Assembly: GCA_963920525.1 (NCBI GenBank)
Contig: OY986438.1
Coordinates: 46,077,288-46,141,287 of the forward strand
Reading direction: 5' to 3'
Length of the DNA: 64,000 nucleotides
Origin: Dichetophora obliterata
Lineage: Eukaryota; Arthropoda; Insecta; Diptera; Sciomyzidae
Below the pieces are notes generated by a model, which did not search any database, was not told the DNA's origin, and saw nothing but the letters and a program-made list of their open reading frames with translations. Positions 1 to 10,725 of this stretch are shown here, piece by piece; within the stretch, counting starts at the first letter, position 1, and each line of letters starts with the position of its first letter. A program made the translations under genes and the position numbers.

Positions 1-3000
1 ATGTCTACGACTATGTTCGTAGATGATGATGATGACGATGATGTAGACGATTAATGCTTTATTTCATATATTATGCTATATATCATATACAGAAAAGACC
101 GAAATATTACGAAAAAATTATATCAGAACTAATATTTCAAAAACAAATAAGTCACTACCAAATGTCCACAAAAATATTATTCAAGGAAAACTTATAGAAA
201 AGTTAACTTTATACATATAAAATTAGAAAAACAATAAATTGCCATAAATTAATAACAGCCATTTCACAAAAAAAAAAAAAACACAAAAAATTTTTAGAAA
301 TACTAGAACTTTTTTCATTTAATTTTTTGACACGTTCCACCACAATGAGAGTGGTTTAACCGAATCACCCTGAGTAAATTTTCAGAATGACCTATTAACG
401 CATATATAAAATGGTTTAAACTAACATAAGCACATTTTAACTGTTTGTGTTTGCAAACACAAACACTTCGGGTTAATTAAACAATTGATGGGATTTTTTA
501 ATAATATTTAAAAAATATTTATATAAAAAATTTAAGATCACTTTTCAAAATATTTAGGACTCAATTCTTAAGATTTCTTTGTAAAATTTTATGTTTTGAT
601 ACAAAAATTAATTTTTTAAAATATTAAATATGTTACTTTATAATTGCTGAGTTATTTTTCAGCCTCTCATTACATTTGTGATTTAATTCGTTATTGTTCT
701 GGCTCAAGGTCAAAATTAATAAAATAAAAACTTTGTTTGATTTACAAATAATTTTTGTATTCATTAATCTTTTTTAATGTTTTAATTAGTCAAAGCTTCA
801 TTGCTTGTCCATATCCTTTGTATATATTAATTTTGTATATATAAAGTAATACATCTTTGTGTTAAAATAAACTCTGACGATGACTGGTAGATGTCGATAT
901 ACTGCATAAAAATTTATACATAACAAAAAAATAATTTTTAAATCATAATTGAAGCACAGCCGCGAATAACGTTGCAAAAGGCACTTTTTGCAAAATCAAT
1001 TTTATTGCAGATTACTATCAACATGACTCTCTTACATTGTCTTAACACCAAATCAGCCAAAAATATGCACTTTATCGCTATCAAAAAGCAACAACAAAGT
1101 ATCAGTCAGTGGAAGAACGTTGTAAGTTACATACAAAATTATTAGAGTTGAATTATCTAACGTAATTGTTAAGTGCACCAGATGCACAACAAGGAAGTCA
1201 AATGTTGAAAATTGAATTGATAACAATAATGAAAGATTGAAGAATAGTGGTAATGAAAAACTTTTAAGAAAATAAAGTATACCTTAAAAAAACGCCCCAG
1301 AGCAAGTAAAATAGAATAACGTTGTAAGTTTACATTACGTTTTTAGGTAATTGAATTGCTAATATATATTGATTTGTGATTGTCTATGCTTCTTTTCTTG
1401 CAAAAAAATTCAGCATAAGTGCAATAAAAGAACATTATTTTATATTCTATAAAAAAAAACTTAAATGAACAAACAGCTTTTTTAACATCTTTAATCGAAT
1501 TATGCGAGGTAACTCCATAAGAAATCAAAACTTGGTAAATTATATGATGTCAGTTCTTCGAACCGAATCCAATCAAGTAAGTGATGAAAAGAAAAAGAAT
1601 ATCTTTGCAATGATTTCATATTTGCCTGAAAAGTACGCCGAGTTCTATAAATCAATCTGCAGATAAATTAATAAAAAAATATAAAGTTTGTTTTTTCTTT
1701 TAAGTTCTCCAAATGAATTTTTATCTTTGTTATTTTACATTTCATTTAACGAAAAGGATCCAATCAAGTAAGTCTTCTGATATGGGTATGCTTTAATTGT
1801 GGGTTTGCAACGCACTCTCTGCTTTGCAATGTGTAATAACATTTTAAAAACCAATACGTTTTGGATATGTAACGTCTTTCCATTTTATATATTAAAAATA
1901 TTTAATTACTAACCAAATATTATTACTAAACAAATTTTTTTTAATAAAATAGTTTATTTATCTAAGTTTTTCCAAAATATATCAAAAACAAGTATCTAAA
2001 AATTGCCTGCTGCATTTCAAACGCTTTTTTTGTACTGCGAACAATTTACTCTATTTGCTGTGCTTCAGTTTTTTAATAATGTAACACATCATGATTTTGC
2101 AATAAGGACTTAGATTTTATTTTTTTAAATATGATAATTGAATAGAATATATTAAGTATTCAAAAACTTAATTAAAAAGCTTATTTATCATCAAACAGTT
2201 AAACTTAATTTTCTGTTGAAAACGTTTATATTCAAAAACACAAAATAAAATTCTGTCGAAAAAACTGGTTGATTTTTTATATTAAAAGTTGTTCAAAAGG
2301 CTTTTTTTCTGACACAATATCATCCAAGTAAAGTATAAGGATATATTTTTGGTAAATTTGTAAATTACTCGATTTTTACTCTTCAATTAAAAAAATTTCA
2401 GAAAAACAAAAAAAAAGTACTGAGGTTTTATTAAAATTGTATGAAGTTTGAAATTTTTTAAGGCTGTGAGTAAAACATTAATCAGTTATAGAACAAAAAA
2501 TGATGACATGTAACCAACTTCAGTGTAATTTTTCGTACGGGTCTTTTTTCGATTTTCTGTACTAAAAGGTATAACACTTAATTTTTTGTTCTAAAGATGC
2601 GATACTTAATTTTTACCACGGATTATTTTTATTAAAAAAACCGCACTGATTGCACCACGTATTTCTTACACTTATAATTGAATTAAACGAGGCTTTGAGT
2701 TTTACAATGCTATGCAATGAATCAACAATTTTATGACCAATTTTATTAATATAAATAATGGAATCGAAAACACGTTCAAATAATGCACTTAAGTCATAAT
2801 TTTTAATATTATTCTAAAATCAAAAATTGCAATACTTGCATTTTATATCGAAGTGCACAGTATTATAAATAAAAAACACCAATGAACATAATTCTTTGTA
2901 TTTATCTCGACAAATAGCTGCACTTGTACCAGAGATAAATTTCAAAGTAATCTTAAATAAAGAAAATTTATTGAATTGAAAATCAAAAAATATATATGAA

Positions 3001-4593
3001 ATACTTAAACATCAGGAAAAAAGAATATTATGATTTTGGCTACCATGCGTGTAATGATGATGTTCATATCGTTCACGCTGAAGATTTGGCTCTAAAAGCC
3101 TAAAATTTGCAAGCCACGTTTACGTGATTTGTATTCAAATTTGCTAGATACCATAAAATAAAATATTTATGAATGTCTTCATCAGTGCAAAACTGTGTGC
3201 AAAAGTCATAATGAACAAAATAAAAAAAAAAAATGATCTGGAGAGCTTATTTTTGACCATAAAACGTAATGATTTATTGCTTCAACGCATCAATATTAAT
3301 TTCAATCCGAGCTATTAACTATGTTGTTCTCGTAGACAAGCAACACAACCACAACTCTATAAAAATGAAACAACAACTTGATCTAGATAGGTGATCATAA
3401 CATTGATCTGTTCACCATTTAAAGCAGTGAAAAAATTGAACAGAGTTAGTCTTTTTATCCAAACAGAGTGACCAACTTAAGGTAACTTCATACCATGAAA
3501 ATCTCTCAAAGTTTTTGTGCAAAGTAATTTTTACAAATAAGTTTTATATAAAAAATTCATTAAAATTTTAAATATATAATATTTTTTTTTATTAATCTTT
3601 TATAAAAAATTAAATAAAAAAAAACAATATTATAACCTTAACTCATAATTTTAACTTTATTGCCAAATTTCAGTTGCACGTTATGTTTTCTTCACCTATC
3701 ATCGAGACCCTTACAATAACAAAAACAGCAAGAACGAGCTCACTTTGGCAAATTTATATCACGTGATGACGTGCTGTCAACACGATCTTGTTCAATGAAA
3801 CGTACAAAAAAGTTGTTTAATTTACTTATTTTGCGTTTGATTGCAACACTTGCTGCGATCATCGATCGTCGATCATTTTTACAAAAATGGGCTCCAGCAG
3901 CGCATGTCCATAAAGCTGAAGCTTCAATAGCAACAACACATTAAGTTAAAGCAAGCGAGAGGAAAAAGAGTTAAATAGAGAGATGAGAAAAAAAAGAAGA
4001 ATTATTGTCAAATGCCTCAAAAGATCGCGATCGAGCAAATGATAAATAGAGAGAAAACGAGGAAAAAAGTCACACCAAACAAAAACTTTGCTCGACTTGT
4101 GATTGCAGTGCGTTTTTATTTGGTGTTGCAGCAGAGCACCTACAGTCAAAGCTGCTGCTCCTGCTACTATTTCTCTAGTAGTTTGCTACTGCTGCTGCTG
4201 CTTTTGCTGCTACTCTTGTGCTGCCTGTTGTCACATGGCAGTATATTTAATATTTTTGTTATTTATGAGCTGCTGTTATGCCTTTTAGGTATTCGAAGAA
4301 TTTAGTTGGTCGTGAGCTCACATGCAATTAATGCCCAAATTAGTTGTGCATCTGCAGATCCTACTTTTTGCAGTTTCTATTACAATTTTTTTATTAACTC
4401 TTTAAATTGTTTGTTTTGTTTCTATTTTCATGGCATTTTTTGTGATTTACGAGTATTTCTGGTATTGGACAGTGGCATGGAAAATGTCAAAGTAACTGTC
4501 AGTTTTGTTTGCAATTGACAATAATGAACTTTTTGTTTAATATCTTCTTTTATTTGTTTCATTAGATCCTTAATGGGCTATGTGAAGTGCTCC
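1..4593. other. AT-rich non-coding stretch, no gene seen
   Basis: I see no convincing exon on either strand. The stretch opens with an imperfect GAT/GAC trinucleotide run (about 18-50). It has a perfect 24-bp palindrome at 442-465 and many A/T homopolymers. The string ATCCAATCAAGTAAGT occurs twice, near 1569 and 1758. From about 3700 the sequence becomes more complex and contains a CTG/TGC-rich patch at 4150-4230. ORFs over that patch are low-complexity leucine/cysteine runs and are not called. It is probably intronic or intergenic host DNA with old repeats. Confidence 0.5.
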
Positions 4594-4827
4594 AGTGTTG
4601 ATAATCAGTTTGCAGAAAGCTGCGAATTAGCCAAAAATTGCTAAGAAAATGCATTAATATTAGGCCACGTTGCTCAGAATAGAGCTAGTTAGTGTCAGAA
4701 AATAAATAATTGATGTTAATTAAGCTATTGATAAAAATGGAGGCTATCCTAACTTAAGGAATCCGTATCAAAGATCAGGTTATCGAAACGCGAATTTGAG
4801 ATTTGATTTAGATTTATATGAAAAAAT
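4594..4827 (+). repeat. 234-bp dispersed repeat, copy 1
   Basis: This segment recurs in the same orientation at 9998-10231, with equal length and about four substitutions by eye. It starts AGTGTTGATAATCAG and ends ATATGAAAAAAT. Outside these borders the flanks of the two copies differ, so this is a discrete mobile unit rather than a large duplication. No coding capacity and no clear terminal inverted repeat were found, so its class is unknown. Confidence 0.8.
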
Positions 4828-5759
4828 ACGTTATGTTTGATATTAGTACCTTATGAAATTATTACAAATGTTTGTATGGGGAACCCCCGGGGGGTTCCAG
4901 GTGGTGTGCCACTGGCATAGGTGGATCGGACCTCCAAAGTTAGTGGAGGTCGGTCATATATTTGGACTCGATTGGGGCACTCTAAATGGCTCAAAGAGGG
5001 ATTTTTCAAAATTTGACCTTACGGAAAAGTTGGGGCATTAGCATTCGTCTTAGAGGTATAGTTCCTCAAGCAAAGTTTCTTATTTTGATCTCTAGAATAC
5101 GATTTTCACTGAGCAATGGGCGATTTTTAAATCGACCCGTCCTAAGGTACATGGTTGTAAAAATTCAATAAAAGCCGGCATAATAAAATTTGAACACTTC
5201 AACGTTAAAAAAAAATAAAAATAAAATTATGACGATATTGAGAGGTCACATTAGGTGCGAAGGACTTTCAACATATCCCTCTTTAAGAATTTCTGTAAAG
5301 TTTAATTGTGTTTTTTTTTGTCGATTTCGGCGCACTGTGAAATAATTCAAGAAAAAGAATATTTGTTATTAATTTATTAAGTCGGCTTTTTTATTGACCG
5401 TGAGTGTATGTGTATGTAGTACAATTATATATATTCAATAATATTTAACCTTTTTTTTCGCGACCTAACATAAAAATAAAGGTTAAAAAATATGCAAAAC
5501 TTCGCAAAGAAGTTTTGATTTTGCCCAAATGTGGAATGAGTGTTATAATTTAACTTAAAAGTTTAAATGAAAGTGATTTTTGCCTAAAAATACCTCAAAT
5601 TTTCAATCGCTTTATCGCATAAAATAAAAAAACCCATTTACAAAAAAAAAAAAACATTAAAGTAAATAACATTTCAATTAGTATAACTAAGTATAAATAT
5701 TAGATGTGCAGCTTATGAAAAATAACAATCTGCTATCTAAATATATTTTCAATAATACG
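4828..5759. other. Non-coding stretch with a GC-rich near-palindrome
   Basis: No gene is seen. At 4879-4900 lies a near-palindrome of C and G runs (GGAACCCCC then GGGGGGTTCC), unusual in this AT-rich window. The following 250 bases are more GC-rich and contain short open frames with no family resemblance. The rest is A/T-rich with poly-A and poly-T runs. Confidence 0.4.
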
Positions 5760-6185
5760 AGTATAAAGCCAGATTAAGAAGTACTAGCACACAACTGGTT
5801 TTAAAAAGACTATAACAAAACTAATACTAGCATACAACTAGTATGAAAACTACTAAAATTGAACTGGCTAAAATAATACTAGTATGAAAATAGTCACTAT
5901 TAAACTATTTAACTAGTATATAACTAGTTAAAAATATACTAGCACAAAGGTGGCTCTAATCATACCAGTAAAAAGCCTTGTTTTGATTATACTATCACAA
6001 CTAGTTCAAATTATGCCAGTAAAAATACTACCTCAATTCATATTGAAAATAGGCAATTGTCTTTTCCTATGACATTATCATAGCAAAATAGCCAGTTTGC
6101 GCAATGTAAAAAGCATTTGAGCTGAACTAGTACTGGTTTTTTTTTTGACCTAGTATATTTAATAGTCTTTTAACTAGTTGGCTAA
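5760..6185. repeat. ACTAGT-rich dispersed repeat, copy 1
   Basis: The hexamer ACTAGT and close variants (ACTAGC, ACTGGT, ATACTAGTAT) recur many times on both strands. The 3' part (TTTTCCTATGACAT through TTTGAGCTGAACTAGTA) has a clear homologue at about 10290-10375. I infer a non-autonomous element with self-complementary sub-repeats. No ORF and no confident ends were found. Confidence 0.6.
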
Positions 6186-6674
6186 ATTGCAGGGTAAGTT
6201 ATGTATCTTTTAAATTTTGATGACGTCACTTTTTATGGAATATAGGCGTGGTTTTCATTCAATTGTGCTAATACTCAAATCAGAATACGTTTAAGACACC
6301 GAAGATTATGTGTTGAATATCCAGTCAATATACATATTTTTGTGTAATTTATAAAGATTTTTCTACTTTGATAACGTGACTTTGTCTAGCAGATAGGCTG
6401 AGTTTTTATTAGAGTTCTGAGATTTTTTTAAACTATTCTTAGCATATGTCCAATATTATATGTTACTGAATTAATTTTTGTGGAATCTCTGAAATCTCTT
6501 CCAGATCGTTTAGATATAGTCACTTTGTATGGGATGTATGGGATGTTGACAAGTTTCAAATATATGGTGAACTTTTGACTTCAAAGCTTATATGCAAAAG
6601 TATATTCCATCCAGAAAGAAATTTACCTTTCATAAAATTGACTAGAAAAGATGGTCAAAATCGTACTAGTACAG

Positions 6675-7411
6675 GGTTAGAAATCTTGGACTAAATTTTA
6701 GTCTCACTAAAATATTACTGCATTTTTTAATACCTTGCGGTTTAAAATTTAAAATTTTCAAATACTTACTCATATTTAAAACTCTTCTTTAAACCAATAA
6801 TGCATTAATTTTTGTTTTTAATGCATTTTATACTAAATTCTATTACATTTGAATACTAAATATGGATTAAAACCCTTAAAAAGTTAACCTGGCAACGATG
6901 TGACTCAATTTTTATGTTTGTTTATCGCACTTCCTATTTTGAGGACTATAGCCCGGTGGTAAGAGTACACGGGTAAAAATCTTGGAATAAATTTTAGTCC
7001 AGCTAAAATACTACTAAATAATTTTTAACCTTGAGTTTTAAAATTTAAAATTTCACAAATACTAACCCTTAATTAAAACTTTTCTGTACTAGGATTTAAA
7101 CCAAAGAAATATTGCTATGCTGAGACTCAATATTGGGCTATTAGGTTCATATGCTTGTTTATTACTATTGTTTTGTATAGCGCAATAGCCCAGTGGTTAA
7201 CGTAGTGAAATACAAACTGGATGTCCCCGGTTCGGATCTCACTGTGTTTGCTTTTTTTTTATATTTCAATCCAAGCTTGTACTAAATTTTAAACCAAAGC
7301 TGTATTAAAACGATTTTTTAGTATTTTCCAAGTACTAGATTTGAAACCAAAGCTAGTGTAGTCCTATATAAAGTACAGAAAAGTTTCAATTTTAGTACAA
7401 GATTTCTAACC
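6675..7411. mobile_element. TIR-bounded element with internal direct repeats
   Basis: The termini carry an exact inverted repeat, GGTTAGAAATCTTG at 6675-6688 and its complement at 7398-7411, with weaker matching further in. The interior contains two diverged direct copies of a block beginning AAATCTTGG followed by an AAATTTTAGTC motif (about 6680-6830 and 6998-7130). Each block is followed by a tRNA-like A-box module (about 6950 and 7185). No transposase is present. It may be a non-autonomous DNA element or a SINE-like multimer. No target-site duplication is obvious. Confidence 0.5.
7181..7246 (+). repeat. tRNA-like SINE head fragment
   Basis: An A-box-like string (TAGCCCAGTGGTTAACG) is followed about 35 bases later by a B-box-like string (GGTTCGGATCTC). 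The cloverleaf does not close, so this is a tRNA-derived promoter module rather than a tRNA gene. A shorter A-box-only relative (TAGCCCGGTGGTAAGAG) lies at about 6950-6967. Confidence 0.5.
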
Positions 7412-7453
7412 TTTCCCTTTTTTTTATTAATAAGAACTATGCTAGTATAGTGT

Positions 7454-7598
7454 GGGGGCCGTAGCCTAGTGGGTCCGGAGCGTGGCCCCTAAGCTAAAGA
7501 ACCGCGGTAGCCCGAGTTCAATTCCAGCTCAGGCAGAAAGTTTTTTCAATCGAATTAATTTTTCTGTTCGGTCGTCACCTCTCTACAGACAATGGCAA
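7454..7598 (+). repeat. tRNA-derived SINE (family 2), 5' part, interrupted
   Basis: The head has an A box (TAGCCTAGTGGG) and a B box (GAGTTCAATTCC), typical of Pol III internal promoters. It is followed by body sequence that matches 62690-62775. The copy stops at AATGGCAA (7591-7598) and resumes at 9733 after a 2.1-kb insertion flanked by that same octamer. The related copy near 62.75 kb runs straight through this point, which confirms the interruption. Confidence 0.7.
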
Positions 7599-8143
7599 TA
7601 GAGTTGGGTCGTTCACTTTCGGACATAGTTCCAATTATTCCATCTGTACGATTTAAGCATGTCCAAACAGTTCCGACTGCAATACAATTTTTTTAATTGA
7701 GATACATAAGCTGACATCTCTTTCGCACTTACATAACTTAATCGAATTGTTTGAGCGACGACAAGTAAGCCAATTATGCATGTGAAAGAGAGTGAAAGAA
7801 ATAATAGATAAAATAAAAAATTATATATCGTCATTCCAGTTGTGCATTGTTCAGCATTGCTGTTTATTTTTGCCTTTAACCTATGAAACAGAACAATCAC
7901 GAAATGACATTGAACATGCTTTGGTTACTTTCACTCTTATAAATAGAACTGCTGGAACTATATAGTTACGCGAACATGCTTAAAACTGATGAGCTATAAG
8001 ATACAACTGAGTTTCGAGCTTATGAGGAACTGATTGGAAATTATTTTTGCTCGCTTTTCAGCAACTTTATAAATTTTTTTCATGAACTTTATTTACTAAA
8101 TGAAATTATTTACTAAATGATAGAAGTTCCTTTTTTTATATAA

Positions 8144-9322
8144 CGCCCATTTCAGATTGAGGTGACTTATCAGTCGCACTGACCATCTCCGATTTGGCTA
8201 AATTTTGTTTCCTAAATTGGTTTATTGCTTAGAAAACCATACCCGAAGTTATAAATTTTTAAAACCATTTTTCAAGGCCAAAATAGGGTGTATTTTGAAA
8301 CGACGTAGCTCTGTCAATTTAAATCCGATTTTCGTAAATAAAGTATCATTGGAAAGGTTATTTCGTAACCCTTTTTTAAGGGAAAAATATAAAACTTTTG
8401 GAAAAATTGCAGTAAGGTGGCCCATTCTTAATTTCAAAATTGAATGCCATGCCAACAACAGACGCTATTATTTTTTCAGTTTATTTATTTTGGTTTTTTG
8501 AACGTTTCAATACCTTTCGAACTATATAAAATTAAGGTGTGCTCTTGGAGGGTTCAAAAGTTATGGCGTAAAACGTGCTGTGTTAAAGAATTTTAAATAC
8601 AAATTCAACTAGCTATCAAAGCTTTGCAACATACATGCTCAGCAAGTAGTCTATTTCGCCCACTTTTCCCACCATACAATTTGTTTTCTATTATAAACTT
8701 GTGTTTTGCAAAAACTAAAACACGTACGCACAAAAACACAAGCTGCTGTAAGCGATCTCCTAATTTTGAACAAATTCAATTTTTTTTTTTCAAAATCAAC
8801 AAAAGGAAAAAAAAATATACGCTGTAAAGCTTTGATAGCTAGTTGAATTTGAATTGAAAATTCTTTAACACTGCACGTTTTACGCCATAACTTCTAAACC
8901 CTTCAAGAGCACACCTTAATTTTATACCGTTGGAAAGGTATTGAAACGTAAAAAAAACCAAAATAAAGAAACTGAGAAAAAATTATAGCGTCTGTTGTTG
9001 GCATGGCATTAAACTTTGAAATTAACAATGTGTCAATTTACAGCAATTTTTTTAAAAGTTTTATATATTATCCTTAATAAAGAGGAGAACACTATTCTAA
9101 TGATGTCTTAGTTAATAAAATGTGATTTAAATTGACTGAGCTACGTTGTCTAAAAATAGGCCCTATTTTGGCATTCGAATGGCTGTGGCTCCGCAAAAAA
9201 ATTTTTGAAACTTTAAACTCCGGAATTGGTTTTCTTAACAAAAAACCAACCTAAAAACAAAATTTGAGCCAAATCGGAGATGGTCAGTGCGACTGATAGG
9301 TCACCTCAATCTGAAATGGGCG
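8144..9322. mobile_element. 1.18-kb foldback element with arms of about 490 bp
   Basis: Two long inverted arms (8144-8625 and 8826-9322) surround a spacer of about 200 bp. The termini begin CGCCCATTTCAGATTGAGGT and the complementary end is at 9322. ATAA lies on both outer sides (8140-8143 and 9323-9326) and is a plausible short target duplication. Frames in both arms are mirror translations of repeat DNA, not genes. The arms have diverged by scattered substitutions, so it is not brand new. A transcript would form a long hairpin. Confidence 0.8.
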
Positions 9323-9510
9323 ATAAACTAAAGAAATGTTTTTCTGTAAGTTAAAAATATTGAAATAAGAGAATAAAAAAGCAAAAAATTCTGTTCCATT
9401 GATTTAAGACTAGTCAGAGTGATGTGCTGAAAATCTACATGGACCTTTACACATTTTCTCCGCAGTTTAGCAAGCACTTAATTCAAATAAATGCTTCAAA
9501 TAGTTCTGCA

Positions 9511-9660
9511 GTTCAAATAAACAAAGGAACTAGATAGTTCCGCGGACATGCTTCAAATTCCCTCTGTAGTTCAACAAGCAGACAGTTCGTCCAAATAGTC
9601 TATACAGTTCAAATAAGCAAAAGAACTAGATAGTTCCGCGGACATGTTTCCGTGAACTAG
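9511..9660. repeat. Two tandem units of about 97 bp with a palindromic core
   Basis: CAGTTCAAATAA followed by GGAACTAGATAGTTCCGCGG occurs twice, near 9510 and 9606, with a third diverged match at about 7950. The core GGAACTAGATAGTTCC is nearly self-complementary. All three lie in the hAT-like insertion and look like subterminal transposase-binding-type repeats; that role is inferred. Confidence 0.5.
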
Positions 9661-9732
9661 TTCCTTTCTTCAAAAGAATCGTTCCATGTCCGTTCCGTCT
9701 CTGGAACTGTTAAGCACAAGCCTAAATGGCAA

Positions 9733-9925
9733 ACCTCAGAGAGTAAAATTTGCCATGTAAAGCTTCTTAAGAACATAAGCCGTTCGGAGTCGGCATAAAA
9801 CACATAGGTCCAGTTCTCGGTCATTTGTGATCAAACATTTAATAACACTCACAACACAATTGATCAATAGAAGCTAGGTCAAAGTCCTTCCAAGGGCTGA
9901 AATGGCCAGTTTATTTTTTTTACTA
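9733..9925 (+). repeat. tRNA-derived SINE (family 2), 3' part
   Basis: This is the continuation of the SINE begun at 7454. It matches 62776-62965 over nearly all its length, including TTGCCATGTAAAGCTT, ATTGATCAATAGAAGCTAGG and CCAAGGGCTGAAATGGCCAG. It ends in a T-rich tail at about 9918. Joining 7598 to 9733 through the shared AATGGCAA gives the same order as the uninterrupted copy. Confidence 0.7.
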
Positions 9926-9929
9926 TACT

Positions 9930-10385
9930 AGTATATAGCTAGTTGAACTTATACTGGTAAAAACAAAATTAAAATTATTTGTAACTTGTATGTTGCTAGT
10001 GTTGATAATCAGTTTGCAGAAAGCTGCGAATTAGCCAAAAATGGCTAAGAAAATGCATTAATATTAGGCCACGTTGGTCAGAATGGAGCTAGTTAGTGTC
10101 AGAAAATAAATAATTGATGTTAATTGAGCTATTGATAAAAATGGAGGCTATCCTAACTTAAGGAATCCGTATCAAAGATCAGGTTATCGAAACGCGAATT
10201 TGAGATTTGATTTAGATTTATATGAAAAAATTACTAGTATCACAACTAGTTCAAAATAGGCTTGTAAAAATATAAGCTCAAATCATATCAAGAAAACGAC
10301 AATTGCCTTTTCCTATGACATCAACACAGGAAAAATACCAGAACAATGTAAAAAAATATTTGAGCTGAACTAGTAGATCTTTTGA
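9930..10385. repeat. ACTAGT-rich dispersed repeat, copy 2, interrupted
   Basis: This copy shows the same ACTAGT-type motifs and the same 3' portion as 5760-6185. Between about 9997 and 10232 it is split by the 234-bp repeat. After the interruption the sequence resumes as TACTAGTATCACAACTAGTTC, matching copy 1. Confidence 0.55.
9998..10231 (+). repeat. 234-bp dispersed repeat, copy 2
   Basis: This is the second copy of the unit at 4594-4827, here inserted within an ACTAGT-rich repeat. CTAG occurs at both borders (about 9996-9999 and 10234-10237) and might be a 4-bp target duplication, but the surrounding repeat is rich in that motif, so this is weak. Confidence 0.75.
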
Positions 10386-10725
10386 GCTCGTAAATTTATT
10401 AGTGTTTTTAGTTTACACTGCAAGCTACCTCTGGCATTTTATAAAATGTTTCTCTTTCCAATAGATCGTCAAATTTTATTTGTTTAAAATTAAAATGCAT
10501 CTAATATTCAATTTAATTAATCGAAGCAAGCCATATGATGATATCGCTTGCAAGTACGGCCTTGGCACATCGTTAGCTATAACAACTTTCAGCAAGTCGC
10601 AGACGCAATAAGGAACACCTTTACTGCTATGCAAAAGCTATAAATGAGCGTAAAATATCAAATGTGCGTAAGCAGGTCCGTTGACATTTGTCAATGTCAT
10701 AAGAAGCTGAGCTGATTGCGTCGCG

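Larger units (their letters stand above)
7599..9724. mobile_element. hAT-like non-autonomous element inserted in a SINE
   Basis: The insertion is flanked by an identical 8-bp duplication, AATGGCAA at 7591-7598 and 9725-9732, the duplication length of the hAT superfamily. The ends are only weakly inverted: TAGAGTTGGG on the left and, read inward from the right, TAGGCTTGTG. The interior has subterminal copies of an AGTTCC/GGAACT motif at about 7952, 9528 and 9628. No transposase is visible. A foldback element (8144-9322) is nested inside. The assignment rests on the 8-bp duplication and an uninterrupted homologous SINE elsewhere in the window. Confidence 0.65.

Noticed and set aside
4012..4305. 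Leu/Cys-rich frames over the CTG-rich patch
   Set aside because: Low-complexity translation of CTG/TGC repeats in several frames, without start context or homology.
8205..8501. Frames in the arms of the foldback (also 8249-8458 minus and 8624-8827)
   Set aside because: They lie in non-coding inverted-repeat DNA. Opposite-strand frames mirror each other.
9511..9660. CRISPR-like array
   Set aside because: Only two long units with a palindromic core inside a transposon in a eukaryotic sequence; no spacers of regular length.
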